Positions 26,933 to 38,591 of a stretch of DNA of 64,000 nucleotides are shown one piece after another. Each line of letters opens with the position of its first letter. The first letter of the stretch is position 1. The position numbers were made by a program, and so were the translations under genes. The stretch is taken from NCBI RefSeq assembly GCF_039543385.1, contig NZ_BAABJQ010000023.1, forward strand, positions 1 through 64,000, read 5' to 3'. The DNA is from Rugosimonospora acidiphila (GTDB lineage: Bacteria > Actinomycetota > Actinomycetes > Mycobacteriales > Micromonosporaceae). Below the pieces are notes generated by a model. The model saw only the letters and a program-made list of their open reading frames with translations. It was not told the DNA's origin and ran no database searches.

Positions 26933-27469
26933 TCAGGCCGCGCCCTGCTCGGGCGGCATGCGCATGTGGTCGAGCTCGGAGACGTCGTACCAGGCCAGCT
27001 CGTGGTCCTCGGTGGCGTCCACGGTGAACTGCGCGTCCTGGTCCCCGGCCATGGCCGCTTCGATGACCTTGGCCGCCGCCGTGACCTCCCGCTCCGCCAG
27101 GGCGTCGTCGATGTGGATCGCGGCGACCGCGGCGAGCGGCACCGGGCCGGCCAGCCGGATCTCGCTGGAGCCCAGCTCGGGGATGGCCTTGCCGAGGCTG
27201 GGCCGCGGCAGGTCGACGGAGATCACCACCCGGCGCCGAGGAGCCGCCGGAGCCTGGCTGAGCAGCCGTAGGGAGGCCTGAGCCGCCCGGGTGAAGGCGA
27301 CGTACTCCAGCTCCTCCTCGTCGCCCTCGGTGTACCACTCGCGCAGGCTCGGCGTGACCGCGTGCGCCAAACCGCCCTGGCCGTCCGGGAGCAACTGGCG
27401 CCCCTCTCGCAGCTCGACCAGATCGGGAAGGGTCGCGGGCAGGTAGATCCGGATCAGCTCGTCCGTCAC
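26933..27469 (-). CDS. DUF6912-like conserved protein
   Basis: A 178-residue protein starting MTDELIRIYLPATLPDLVEL, with FTRAAQASLRLL, RRRVVISVDLP, IHIDDALAEREVTAAAKVI and DHELAWYDVSELDHM. This pattern (IYVPATL at the start, VSADVP-like middle, LxWYD end) fits the actinobacterial DUF6912 group. It has no membrane segment and probably acts in the cytoplasm. The start is GTG 27469; the open frame extends upstream without coding character. Function is unknown. The gene diverges from the HTH gene at 27628. Confidence 0.75.
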   Translation of the reverse strand: MTDELIRIYLPATLPDLVELREGRQLLPDGQGGLAHAVTPSLREWYTEGDEEELEYVAFTRAAQASLRLLSQAPAAPRRRVVISVDLPRPSLGKAIPELGSSEIRLAGPVPLAAVAAIHIDDALAEREVTAAAKVIEAAMAGDQDAQFTVDATEDHELAWYDVSELDHMRMPPEQGAA

Positions 27470-27627
27470 GGTGGCGCACCCCCGGGCGCGATCAGTTTGA
27501 TGTCGCCACCCGGTGTACACCCCGGGCAGCCCGGAAGGAAGGCTATCCGGTCGATCGGGACGGGCATCGTCGCCGGTGGCCCGGACCGGATCGCGCCGTT
27601 GCACGCAATCGATGGCAAACTAAAGCA

Positions 27628-27870
27628 ATGCCCGCTCGCTTCATGCAGATGCAAGAGGTCGCCGACGAGCTGTCCGTGTCGGTATCGCAGGTCTATCACA
27701 TGGTGCGCAGCGGTGAGCTGCCCGCGATCAAGGTCGGCGGCCGGGGCCAGTGGCGCATCGAGCGGGCCCGGCTCGAGGACTACATCGAGCGCAAGTACAC
27801 GGAGACCGCCGACTGGGTCCGGGAAAACCCGCTGATCGGGCGGGAGGACGAGATCGACCCGTCCGACTGA
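27628..27870 (+). CDS. small excisionase-type helix-turn-helix DNA-binding protein
   Basis: An 80-residue protein with a MerR/excisionase-like winged HTH: MQEVADELSVSVSQVYHMVR, SGELPAIKVGGRGQWRI, ERARLEDYIERKY, then an acidic tail. Similar stand-alone proteins are conserved through actinobacteria and resemble BldC in size and fold. No integrase is nearby, so a phage excisionase role is unlikely and a chromosomal regulatory role is more probable. ATG 27628 is used; ATG 27643 is an alternative. A terminator hairpin follows at 27940. Confidence 0.85.
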   Translation: MPARFMQMQEVADELSVSVSQVYHMVRSGELPAIKVGGRGQWRIERARLEDYIERKYTETADWVRENPLIGREDEIDPSD

Positions 27871-27939
27871 GCCGACCGCGCGCGACGACTGAGCCCAACC
27901 AGCGAAGACGATCCCAACCAGCGAACACCAGCCAGCGAG

Positions 27940-27974
27940 GACGGCCGCCGATCCCGGAAGGGACGGCGGCCGTC
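27940..27974 (+). terminator. hairpin terminator after HTH gene
   Basis: Perfect 10-bp stem GACGGCCGCC (27940-27949) with GGCGGCCGTC (27965-27974); the loop itself holds an ATCCC/GGGA pairing. It lies 70 bp downstream of the HTH stop. Just before it, CCCAACCAGCGAA occurs twice (from about 27893 and 27913). Confidence 0.72.
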
Positions 27975-28119
27975 GCGCGTTCCCGGGCCACCCCTCCCGA
28001 AGATCGGGCACTATCCGGGGTCAGTGGGGAGTTGACGGGATAGACCACGGTCGACTACAAACCAGTGAAGGCAAACGAAGGCAAACGAAGGTATCGACGA
28101 CAGAGCTGGGGAGGCTCCC

Positions 28120-29133
28120 GTGACCACATCGCTTGCCGTCCGCTCCCGCCCGGAGCGCTCGCGGAAGGGCTCACCTCCGCCGCAGTCCGGCCCCGGCTGC
28201 GCCCCCTCGGACAAGGCCGCGCGCGTGGCCGCCGTCGGCGCGGTCCCGCTGGTGCGGGTCCGGCCGGCACCGCTGTGCGAGCCGCCGTATGACGACGAGG
28301 CGATCCCGTCGGAGCCGGCATCGGGAGCCATCCGCGCCACTACCCGGCTCGGGGGCGCTCCCCCAGGGGCGGCGCGCGACACCGGCCGTGAACCGGGGCC
28401 GGCGACGGCCGGCGGGCCGCAGCCGTGGTCCACCAAGGAGGAGGCCGCCCAGAACGGGGCCACAGGGGACGGCATCGCCCGCGACGGCACCGCCCGCGAC
28501 GGCACCGCCCGCGACCGCATCGCCCGCGACGGCACCGCCCGCGACGGGGCGCGCGAGGAGCCGGGACGCAGCGAGCCCGCGCACGGCGCCCCTTCCGCCT
28601 CGCAGGCCGCTGGGGCACCGCCCCGGACCGGCACCGGCGGGCACGCCGCACACCGGTACGTCAGCCTGTGCATCGAGGTGCTGGAGGGCTTCCGGCCCAT
28701 CGGGCATCTGCGCAGGTTCACGGCGCCGCTCGCGTTCGAGTCGATCGCCGGCCAGCTGGCCCGGCCGGTGGCCCGGATGGGGCACCGACCGGGCGGTGAG
28801 GCCCTGGCCGCCCCAGCGGACCGGTGGGGCCTCGCCGGACGCCCGCCGGGACCGTCGGCGGCCCCGCCACGAGCCGTGGGGACGATGGCGGTCCAGGGGC
28901 GGCCGGGGGCCGCGGCGTCCCCTGGGCGGCCCGGGGCCGCAGCGACTTCTGGGCGGCCGGCGGGGGTGGGCGCCGACAGGCTCAGGCTGCGGCGCCTGCG
29001 CCTGTCCGAGCCCCGTGAGGGGGTGGTCGAGGCGGTCGCCGTGCTCGGCCGGGCCGGGCGTGCCTGGGCCCTCGCGCTGCGCCTGGAGCAGCGCGGGGAA
29101 GCCTGGCTGTGCACCCACGTCGAGGTGGTCTAG
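28120..29133 (+). CDS. Rv3235-family protein
   Basis: A 337-residue protein. The N-terminal ~175 residues are low complexity, including five GIARD/GTARD units. The conserved domain is split: YVSLCIEVLEGFRPIGHLRRF to about residue 225, then a glycine/proline-rich insert, then LRLRRLRLSEPREGVVEAVAVLG...WLCTHVEVV to the end. This split domain is the actinobacterial Rv3235/DUF6459 family, encoded next to secA in mycobacteria as well. Function is not established. GTG 28120 has GGGGAGG upstream. It converges on secA with a hairpin between. Confidence 0.82.
   Translation: MTTSLAVRSRPERSRKGSPPPQSGPGCAPSDKAARVAAVGAVPLVRVRPAPLCEPPYDDEAIPSEPASGAIRATTRLGGAPPGAARDTGREPGPATAGGPQPWSTKEEAAQNGATGDGIARDGTARDGTARDRIARDGTARDGAREEPGRSEPAHGAPSASQAAGAPPRTGTGGHAAHRYVSLCIEVLEGFRPIGHLRRFTAPLAFESIAGQLARPVARMGHRPGGEALAAPADRWGLAGRPPGPSAAPPRAVGTMAVQGRPGAAASPGRPGAAATSGRPAGVGADRLRLRRLRLSEPREGVVEAVAVLGRAGRAWALALRLEQRGEAWLCTHVEVV
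28471..28545 (+). repeat. 15-bp in-frame tandem repeat in Rv3235-like gene
   Basis: Five 15-bp units (28471-28485, 28486-28500, 28501-28515, 28516-28530, 28531-28545) of GGCACCGCCCGCGAC type. Two variants differ at one or two bases. They encode GTARD/GIARD/RIARD pentapeptides. Confidence 0.92.
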
Positions 29134-29160
29134 CGGCGCTGACGGGCCCGGAAACGACCG

Positions 29161-29197
29161 CGGCGGCCGGCGGACCCTGGGGGTCCACCGGCCGCCG
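29161..29197. terminator. hairpin between convergent Rv3235-like gene and secA
   Basis: A 17-bp inverted repeat with one mismatch (29161-29177 with 29181-29197) and a 3-nt loop, 27 bp after one stop and 14 bp after the other. It probably acts in both directions. Confidence 0.78.
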
Positions 29198-29210
29198 CCG
29201 GGCTTGCGCG

Positions 29211-32114
<2,904 letters not shown>

Positions 32115-32287
32115 GGATTCCGCTCCCTAGACAGTCTGCCGAACCATCGTAGGCGGAGAGGAGGCCGAACTGTCAGCCGCGCGGAGATCCAATGCCGTGA
32201 TCGTGACTAATCGGACCCACAATTTTGAGTCGATCATGAAAATGACGGTCTGGCGCCCCTCGTATCCGGTCCGTAACCTCATGATCC

Positions 32288-33520
32288 ATGTCGAGCCCGC
32301 TCATGGAGATCCACGCCGGAAACATGCTGATCCGGCCGTGGCAGCCGGCCGACGCCGGCCCCGTGTACCAAGCCTGCCAGGATCCGGAGATCCAGCGGTG
32401 GACCCGGGTACCCCGCCCGTACCGGCCCGAACACGCCGCCGACTTTGTTACTGAAATGTCGCCGAAAGCCTGGGCCGGGGGCAGCGCCGCCCCGCTGGGC
32501 GTTTTCGATCAGGCGACCGGCGAGTTGCTGGGATCCTGCGGGCTGGTGTCCATCCGCGACGGTTCCGGCGAGGTCGGGTACTGGACGGCACCCTGGGCGC
32601 GCGGTCGCGGGGTGGCCGTGACCGCGCTGCGCGCGGTGGCGCTGTTCGCCTTCGAGTCGCTGGGGCTACGCCGGGTCACCTGGCACGCCTACCTCGGTAA
32701 CCACGCCTCCCGGCTGGTGGCGCTGCGGGCCGGGGTGCGCGTCCACGGCCGCACCCGGGTGGTGGACGGGCCGCCACCGGGCGCGTTCGGACCCGCCAAC
32801 GATCACCGGGCCGGCGATCATCCGGCCGGCGATCACCCGGCCGGGGACGGGCCGGGTCGGGGTCAGACCGCGCCGGCCTGGCGGGACGCCTGGTGGGGCA
32901 CCCTGGTGCCGGGCGAGGTCACCGGGCAGACCCCGCCGCCGTACGCGCCCGGATCGCCGGCCGCGCGGCGGGCCGCCCTGTTCGCCGGGCCGCAGCCCCG
33001 ACTGCCCGGCCTTGCCCCGCTGGGCGAGGCCGATGTCGACGCCCTCACCAGCGCCTGCCAGGACCCGGAGTCCGCACGCTGGACGACCATACCGGTGCCC
33101 TACGCCCGGGCGGACGCGGAATTCTTCGTGCGGCGGCACGCGCCACTGGTCTGGGCCGCCGGGCTGGGTGCGGCGTACCAGATAGTGGACGGGCGGGGAG
33201 CCTACGCCGGGTCCGTGGAGCTGACTCTCGACGAGCGCGACGAGGCCAGCGCCGAGATCGGGTTCCTGGTAGCGCCGTGGGCCAGGGGGCGCGGGCACGC
33301 GACCGCGGCGGTGCGGACGATCTGCGGCTGGGCGTTCGACGCCCTCGGCCTGACCCGGATCGTCTGGCGGGCGCACGTGGGCAACGAGGCGTCCCGCCGG
33401 GTCGCCACGAAGGCCGGCTTCACGATGGAGGGGGTGCAGCGCGCCGGCTGCGCCCAGCGCGGCGAGCGCCGCGACGCCTGGGTGGGCTCGCTGCTGGCCA
33501 CCGACCCCCGCCCGCGCTGA
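32288..33520 (+). CDS. tandem GNAT-domain N-acetyltransferase
   Basis: A 410-residue protein with two GNAT domains of the RimJ/RimL type. Domain 1 is at ~10-165 with acetyl-CoA loop EVGYWTAPWARGRGVAV. Domain 2 is at ~240-405 with EIGFLVAPWARGRGHAT, each followed by the expected LGLxRIxWxAxxGNxAS block. A glycine/aspartate-rich linker of HPAGDHPAGD type joins them. The enzyme should transfer acetyl groups to amines, protein N-termini or antibiotics. The substrate is unknown. ATG 32288 is taken; an in-frame ATG lies six codons in. It resembles the second double-GNAT gene at 34541. Confidence 0.88.
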   Translation: MSSPLMEIHAGNMLIRPWQPADAGPVYQACQDPEIQRWTRVPRPYRPEHAADFVTEMSPKAWAGGSAAPLGVFDQATGELLGSCGLVSIRDGSGEVGYWTAPWARGRGVAVTALRAVALFAFESLGLRRVTWHAYLGNHASRLVALRAGVRVHGRTRVVDGPPPGAFGPANDHRAGDHPAGDHPAGDGPGRGQTAPAWRDAWWGTLVPGEVTGQTPPPYAPGSPAARRAALFAGPQPRLPGLAPLGEADVDALTSACQDPESARWTTIPVPYARADAEFFVRRHAPLVWAAGLGAAYQIVDGRGAYAGSVELTLDERDEASAEIGFLVAPWARGRGHATAAVRTICGWAFDALGLTRIVWRAHVGNEASRRVATKAGFTMEGVQRAGCAQRGERRDAWVGSLLATDPRPR

Positions 33521-33561
33521 GCCACGGTGGGCGTTCGCGCCGGCGGGCGGAGGTCGGTCGG

Positions 33562-34512
33562 TCAGGCGAGCCAGACCGACGGGTCGGGCCCGGCCGGAAC
33601 GATCCCGCTCGGGTTGATCGCCTCGTGGGTCAGGTAGTAGTGGCGCTTGATCTGGTCGAAGTCCACCGTGTCGCCGAAGCCCGGGAGACGGTAGAGCCGG
33701 CGCGCGTACTCCCACAGCACCGGCATCTCGGTGATCTTGTTGCGGTTGCAGCGGAAGTGGTTGTGGTAGACGGCGTCGAACCGGACCAGGGTGGTGAACA
33801 GCCGGACGTCGGCCTCGGTGAGCCGGTCCCCCATCAGGTACGGGCGGCCGTCCGACAACCGTGCCGCCAGCGCGTCCAGCCGGGCGAACAGCCGGTCGTA
33901 CGCCTCCTGGTAGGCATCCTGGCTGCTGGCGAAGCCGGCCCGGTACACCCCGTTGTTGACGTCGGCGTAGACGTCGGCCATCAGCTCGTCCAGTTCGGCG
34001 CGCTGCGGTTCGGGGTAGAGCTCGGGGGCGCCGGCGGCGTGGAAATCCACCCACTCCGTGGCGAGGTCCAGGGTGATCTGCGGGTAGTCGTTGGTCACCA
34101 CGCGTCCGGTGAGCGTGTCGACGATGGCCGGTACCGTCACACGCCCCTCGTAGGTCGGGTCGGTCGCCAGGTACGCCTCGGAGAGCAGCCCGATACCGAG
34201 CACCGGGTCGCGCCCGTCCGGGTCGAGGGTGAACCGCCAGCCGCGTTCGTCGCGGATCGGATCGACCGTGCCGAGGCCGATCGCCCCGGTCAGACCCAGC
34301 AGTGCCCGTACGATCACAGCGCGGTGCGCCCACGGGCAGGCACGCGACCAGATGAGCCGGTACCGCCCCGGCTCGACCGGCCAGCGACCCCGCTCGTCGG
34401 GCCCGCCGCCGGCCGGCGAGCTGGAGTCTCTGCTGATCCGGTCGGTGAAGCGGTTGGACTGGCGGACGAACCGCCCGTCCCGCTCCTCGGCGACGAACTG
34501 TGGGGTAGGCAT
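33562..34512 (-). CDS. glutathionyl-hydroquinone reductase-like (ECM4/YqjG) GST-fold protein
   Basis: A 316-residue thioredoxin-fold plus helical GST domain protein. The active motif is Cys59-Pro-Trp-Ala-His (SRACPWAHRA). VPAIVDTLTGRVVTNDYPQI, VNNGVYRAGFA and HFRCNRNKI match xenologue GSTs that reduce glutathionyl-hydroquinones. Actinobacteria generally use mycothiol instead of glutathione, so the natural thiol is probably mycothiol (inference). Its ATG lies only 28 bp from the start of the divergent GNAT gene and has no clear ribosome site, which may mean a leaderless transcript. Confidence 0.9.
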   Translation of the reverse strand: MPTPQFVAEERDGRFVRQSNRFTDRISRDSSSPAGGGPDERGRWPVEPGRYRLIWSRACPWAHRAVIVRALLGLTGAIGLGTVDPIRDERGWRFTLDPDGRDPVLGIGLLSEAYLATDPTYEGRVTVPAIVDTLTGRVVTNDYPQITLDLATEWVDFHAAGAPELYPEPQRAELDELMADVYADVNNGVYRAGFASSQDAYQEAYDRLFARLDALAARLSDGRPYLMGDRLTEADVRLFTTLVRFDAVYHNHFRCNRNKITEMPVLWEYARRLYRLPGFGDTVDFDQIKRHYYLTHEAINPSGIVPAGPDPSVWLA

Positions 34513-34540
34513 TGTTCAAGGATGCCGTGGAAGGTGGAGC

Positions 34541-35653
34541 ATGGGCCAACCGATCATGGGAGGCGACGGGGTCGTCCTGCGGGCGCCGCGCCCGGGCGAC
34601 CGCGACGGCCTGCGCGCCGGGGTGGACTCGCTGGTCACCCGGTTCGTCCCGGCCGTACCGGACCCCTGCACCCCACGGGACATCCAGCGCTGGATCGATC
34701 GGGTACGCGGTGGCGCGCCCGACCGGGTGGACTACGTGATCGCCGATCCCGGTACGGACGAGATCCTGGGCGCCGCCGGCATGCACCACCTGCGCTGGGA
34801 GGAGGGCACCGGCGAGGTCGGGTACTGGGTGGCGCCGTGGGCCCGGGGCCGCGGCGTCGCGACCGCCACCGCGATCGCGCTCACCCAGTGGGGCCTGGTG
34901 CACGGCCTGCACCGCGTGGAGTTGCTCACCCACCCCGACAACTGGCCCAGCCAGCGGGTCGCGATCAACGCCGGGTACCGGCGGGAGGGCGTACGCCGCG
35001 GCGGCGGGATCAACCGGGACGGCAGCCGGTACGACCTGATCGTGTGGGCCCGGCTGCGCACCGACCCGGACGGGCCCGGGCTGCGCACCCTGCCCGACCT
35101 GCCCGGCGGCGAGCTGACCGACGGCGTGGTCTCGCTGCGCCCGCTGTGGTCCGACGACGCGCCGAACGTGTTCGCCCTGCGCAGCCTGCCCGACGTGGTT
35201 GCCACCACGGTGCCCTCCCAGCTGCCGAAGCTGGACCAGATCGAGCGGCGGTGCGCGCAGGCTCCCGCCGAGTGGCTTGCCGGCACCGCCGCCGACCTGA
35301 CCATCCGGGACGCGGCCAGCGGCGCGTTCGCCGGGGAGATCGGGCTGCGCTACACCGAGCCGATCACGGGCCAGGCGATGATCGGGTACAGCCTGCTGAC
35401 GCCCTGGCGCGGGCGCGGGTTCGCGTCCCGGGCGTGCCGGATGATGGCCGCCTGGGCCTTTGAGACGGTGGGTGCCGTCCGGCTGATCGCCGGTACCGCC
35501 CCGGGCAACGCCCGCTCTCAGCGGGTACTGGAGCGCGCCGGCTTCCGCCGCGAGGGGTACGAGCACTCCCGGCTGCCGGGTCCGGCCGGTGCCCGGGTCG
35601 ACAACATCATGTACGCACTGCTGCCCGAGGACCTGGCCCCTCGGTCGGGCTGA
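34541..35653 (+). CDS. second tandem GNAT-domain N-acetyltransferase
   Basis: A 370-residue double-GNAT protein. Domain 1 has EVGYWVAPWARGRGVATAT and domain 2 has AMIGYSLLTPWRGRGFASRA, with a GTAPGNARSQRVLERAGFRREG tail pattern, only part of which is quoted here. It is paralogous in layout to the protein at 32288 but lacks its long linker. The start is ATG 34541 with an AAGGTGGAG site immediately upstream, although the open frame continues to 34229 inside the divergent gene. Substrate unknown. Confidence 0.87.
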   Translation: MGQPIMGGDGVVLRAPRPGDRDGLRAGVDSLVTRFVPAVPDPCTPRDIQRWIDRVRGGAPDRVDYVIADPGTDEILGAAGMHHLRWEEGTGEVGYWVAPWARGRGVATATAIALTQWGLVHGLHRVELLTHPDNWPSQRVAINAGYRREGVRRGGGINRDGSRYDLIVWARLRTDPDGPGLRTLPDLPGGELTDGVVSLRPLWSDDAPNVFALRSLPDVVATTVPSQLPKLDQIERRCAQAPAEWLAGTAADLTIRDAASGAFAGEIGLRYTEPITGQAMIGYSLLTPWRGRGFASRACRMMAAWAFETVGAVRLIAGTAPGNARSQRVLERAGFRREGYEHSRLPGPAGARVDNIMYALLPEDLAPRSG

Positions 35654-35698
35654 CCCCGTCGCCGGCCGCGAGCCCGCCGGGTCCGCCACCGGGAGGCG

Positions 35699-36859
35699 TC
35701 AGCCCCACCAGAACACAGCGGCGATGATCACGTAGAGGCCGATCAGGATCGAGCCCTCCAGCCAGTTGGACTCGCCGTCGAACACGATCAGGGTCACCAG
35801 CACCACCGTGACCACCACCGCGGCGACCAGCATGGGCGCGAAGACCAGGGTCAGCGTGGTGGCGGTGGTCAGGCTGAGCAGCACCAGGGCGGGCGCGAGC
35901 AGCAGGGCCACCTGCAGCGGACTGTTCAGGATGACGGACAGCGCATAGTCCGACTGGTTGAGGTACGCCAGCCGGATGCCCACCACGTGTTCGATGGCGT
36001 TGCCGGCGATGGCCACCACGACCAGGCCCGCGAACGCCTGCGACAGGTGGAGCGTGGTGATCGCGGGCTGCAGGGCGTGCACGAACCAGTCGGAGACCAG
36101 GGCGGAGGCCCCGCCGGACGCCGCGAGCAGGCCCACCGCCAACCAGATCGGCCAGCGTGGCGGCTCGTTGCCCTGGGCCACCTTGGCCGTCTTGGCGGCC
36201 GGCGCGGCCGCGGCGGCCTTGCCGCCCCCGGTCGAGTCGCCGGCGCGCCTGGCCAGCGCGGCGGGCAGCGACAGCACGAACACGATCAGCAGCACCACCG
36301 CCACCGTGTCGGACAGCACCCGCAGGTGCGGAGCCGCCGGGCTGTGGCTGAACTGCGCCATGCTGGGCAGCACCAGCGCGGCCGTGGCCAGGACCAGCAG
36401 CACGCTGGTGTCCCGGGCCCGGGCCCGCTCGAAGCGCTGCGTCCCGTGCTTGAGCCCGCCCACGACGAATGCGGCCCCGAGCACCAGCAGCAGGTTGGCC
36501 AGCATCGAGCCGATGATGGCCGACTGCACCACGACCCGCAGGCCGGCCCGCAGCGCGAAGAACGAGATGAACAGCTCGGGCAGGTTGCCCAGGGCGCCCT
36601 GCAGCACTCCGGTGGCGCCCGCGCCGAACCGGTCCCCCATCTGCTCCACGCTGCGCGCGACGAGCGCGGCCAGCACCGCGACCGCCACGGCGGCGCAGAC
36701 GAAGGCGAGGATGGCGCTGGTGTGCGCGAACCGGGTGAGGCCGGCGGCCACGACTCCGATCGCCCCGCCGACGAAGATCACCACATCTGACCGGGTCAGC
36801 GTCCTCGCGTTCGCCGTCCGGTCGTCGGTTGACGGGGAACCGGCCTGGTTCTCGGGCAC
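35699..36859 (-). CDS. CAX-type calcium/cation:proton antiporter
   Basis: A 386-residue membrane protein with about eleven helices in two repeats. The two alpha-repeat signatures are visible: LQGALGNLPELFISFFALRA (first) and VVAIAGNAIEHVVGIRLA (second), each with the acidic residue used for cation exchange. It exports Ca2+ or other cations in exchange for protons at the plasma membrane. An acidic central stretch is absent; instead a hydrophilic alanine/lysine loop (~203-230) joins the halves. It lies 90 bp after hpf on the same strand, behind a terminator hairpin. Confidence 0.9.
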   Translation of the reverse strand: MPENQAGSPSTDDRTANARTLTRSDVVIFVGGAIGVVAAGLTRFAHTSAILAFVCAAVAVAVLAALVARSVEQMGDRFGAGATGVLQGALGNLPELFISFFALRAGLRVVVQSAIIGSMLANLLLVLGAAFVVGGLKHGTQRFERARARDTSVLLVLATAALVLPSMAQFSHSPAAPHLRVLSDTVAVVLLIVFVLSLPAALARRAGDSTGGGKAAAAAPAAKTAKVAQGNEPPRWPIWLAVGLLAASGGASALVSDWFVHALQPAITTLHLSQAFAGLVVVAIAGNAIEHVVGIRLAYLNQSDYALSVILNSPLQVALLLAPALVLLSLTTATTLTLVFAPMLVAAVVVTVVLVTLIVFDGESNWLEGSILIGLYVIIAAVFWWG

Positions 36860-36902
36860 CGGGTCATCGCAGGGTCGGACGAGTCCGGCCGGCGTTCACC
36901 GG

Positions 36903-36929
36903 GGGCCCGCCCCGAACCGGGGCGGGCCC
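36903..36929 (-). terminator. hairpin terminator after hpf
   Basis: Perfect 12-bp stem GGGCCCGCCCCG (36903-36914) with CGGGGCGGGCCC (36918-36929) and an AAC loop, 20 bp past the hpf stop and before the antiporter gene. Confidence 0.88.
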
Positions 36930-36949
36930 TCCCGGACCCGGTATCGGGG

Positions 36950-37567
36950 TCACGCGACCAGCGAGATGAGGCCGTAGTCGTACGCCCGCCGCCGGTACAC
37001 GACGCAGGGGCGGCCGGAGTCTTTGTCGAGGTACAGGAAGAAGTCGTGGCCGACGAGCTCCATCTGGAACAGGGCGTCGTCGACGGTCATCGGTACCGCC
37101 ATGTGCTCCTTGCACCGGGCGATGTGCCACGGCGCGTCGTCATCGAACTCGTTGAGCTCGCGCACGGCCGTGCGGGCCCGCACGACGACAGGTTCGGCGG
37201 GCAGTTCGGGTGTCGGCAGGCCCGACGTGGCCGCGGCGACGGACACCGGCGCATGCCGGCCCCGATGCACCCGGCGCCGGTCCGCGGCCCGCCTCAGCCG
37301 CGCCTCCAGCTTCGCGGTGGCCTGGTCCAACGCGCTGTAGAAGTCCCCGGCGCAGGCCTCGGCCCGAACCACCGGACCCCGCGAGACGCAGGTGACCTCC
37401 ACCCGTTGGCAGTGGTCGGACTGGCGACGGTTGCGTTCGTGGGAAAGTTCGACTTCCCAGCGAATGATCTTGTGGTCGTAGCGCTCGATCTTGTGCAGCT
37501 TGTCCGCCAGGTGCTGCCGGTAATGATCCGGCACCTCCACGTTGCGGCCCTTGACGACGATGTCCAC
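36950..37567 (-). CDS. hpf: long-form ribosome hibernation promoting factor
   Basis: A 205-residue long HPF. The N-terminal S30AE domain (~1-105; IVVKGRNVEVPDHYRQHLAD, DFYSALDQATAKLEARLRRA) sits in the 30S decoding region. The C-terminal dimerisation domain (~145-205; FFLYLDKDSGRPCVVYRRR) joins two ribosomes into inactive 100S particles. GTG 37567 is chosen because a GGGGGAGG ribosome site lies 8 bp upstream and the domain begins at once. The 273 bp to comF hold its promoter. It is normally induced in stationary phase or stress. Confidence 0.95.
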   Translation of the reverse strand: MDIVVKGRNVEVPDHYRQHLADKLHKIERYDHKIIRWEVELSHERNRRQSDHCQRVEVTCVSRGPVVRAEACAGDFYSALDQATAKLEARLRRAADRRRVHRGRHAPVSVAAATSGLPTPELPAEPVVVRARTAVRELNEFDDDAPWHIARCKEHMAVPMTVDDALFQMELVGHDFFLYLDKDSGRPCVVYRRRAYDYGLISLVA

Positions 37568-37840
37568 AGGTCTGACCTCCCCCAAGGTCTGTGTCCGGAC
37601 GCCACCGCTGCCCCCTGGGTCAGTGGCGAACTGTCCATGTGGCTTCTGATGTGACTCGGCCCTGGCGACCGACCGTTGGTTGAGTACCTCCCTCGATCGG
37701 CTGCGCTCCTCCTTAGATCTCGCTGCCAGTTCCCGATGAGGTCCGACGCTAACCCTTGTTGGTTCGGACGTCACCCCTTGCTTTCAAGAACGTTTTGGAG
37801 TAATTCGCCCGCTCTATCAGCCGGGAAAATCATGGGAAAA

Positions 37841-38581
37841 TCACCCGGAAGGCGTACGCGGACCGGTGCGACGCCGGGTCGCCGCGACCACCACCGCCAG
37901 CGGTACCGGGACCCCGGCGTCACGCAGCCCGGCGGCCACCGCGGCCAGGGTGGCGCCGGTGGTGAGGATGTCGTCGAGCGCGATCACCAGGGCTCCCCGG
38001 GCGGCCACCTCCGCCATCCTCGCCAGCTCGCGAGGGCGGGGAGCGAACGCCTGCGCCGCGGCACTGGCCCGGCCGGCACGGTCCAGATGGGCCGAGTCGG
38101 CACGCGGCCGGGCGGACAGCGGGGTGGCCAGGCCGGCCGGCCAGCCGCTGGCGTTGAGCCGTGCCGAGGCGCGCCGGGCGAGCCGGAGCATGTGATCGCC
38201 GTACCGGTCCCGTGCCGCGGCAGCGGTGTCCGGCACCGGTACCAGCAGCAGCGGCGTTCCGGCGGGCGGCCCGGCGAGCCGTACCCCGGCCAGGACGGCG
38301 GAGGCGAGCAGGTCGCCCAGCGAGCGGGCCAGGGTGTGCCGGCCCCGCTCCTTGTACGCCAGCAGCACCTCGCGCAGCACTCCCTCGTAGCCGCCCATGG
38401 CCACGCACCGGGGCAGGCCGGGCGGGGCCGGCGTCGGGCGTACCGGGTGGGCCCGCAGGCCGCGCAGCGCTCGGAGGCAGTTCGCGCACATCGCGCCCGG
38501 GCCGCCGGCCCCGCAGCCGGCGCAGGTCCCCGGCAGCACCAGATCCGCCAGCCCGGTCCACGTCTGCCCCAGCCAGCTCAC
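37841..38581 (-). CDS. ComF-family phosphoribosyltransferase-like protein
   Basis: A 246-residue protein with an N-terminal zinc-ribbon pattern (CAGCG-6-CANC, residues ~20-35) and a C-terminal PRTase fold with the PRPP loop VIALDDILTTGATL. Bacterial ComF proteins take part in DNA uptake in competent species, but in actinobacteria the role is uncertain. GTG 38581 is the start, 10 bp after the lpqB stop, so it is probably the last gene of the mtrA-mtrB-lpqB-comF run. The same order is known from mycobacteria. Confidence 0.9.
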   Translation of the reverse strand: MSWLGQTWTGLADLVLPGTCAGCGAGGPGAMCANCLRALRGLRAHPVRPTPAPPGLPRCVAMGGYEGVLREVLLAYKERGRHTLARSLGDLLASAVLAGVRLAGPPAGTPLLLVPVPDTAAAARDRYGDHMLRLARRASARLNASGWPAGLATPLSARPRADSAHLDRAGRASAAAQAFAPRPRELARMAEVAARGALVIALDDILTTGATLAAVAAGLRDAGVPVPLAVVVAATRRRTGPRTPSG

Positions 38582-38591
38582 GGCCGAGCCC

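Noticed and set aside
27628..27870. Phage excisionase marking an integrated element
   Set aside because: No integrase, attachment repeats, tRNA or phage genes are nearby; the protein matches small chromosomal HTH regulators.
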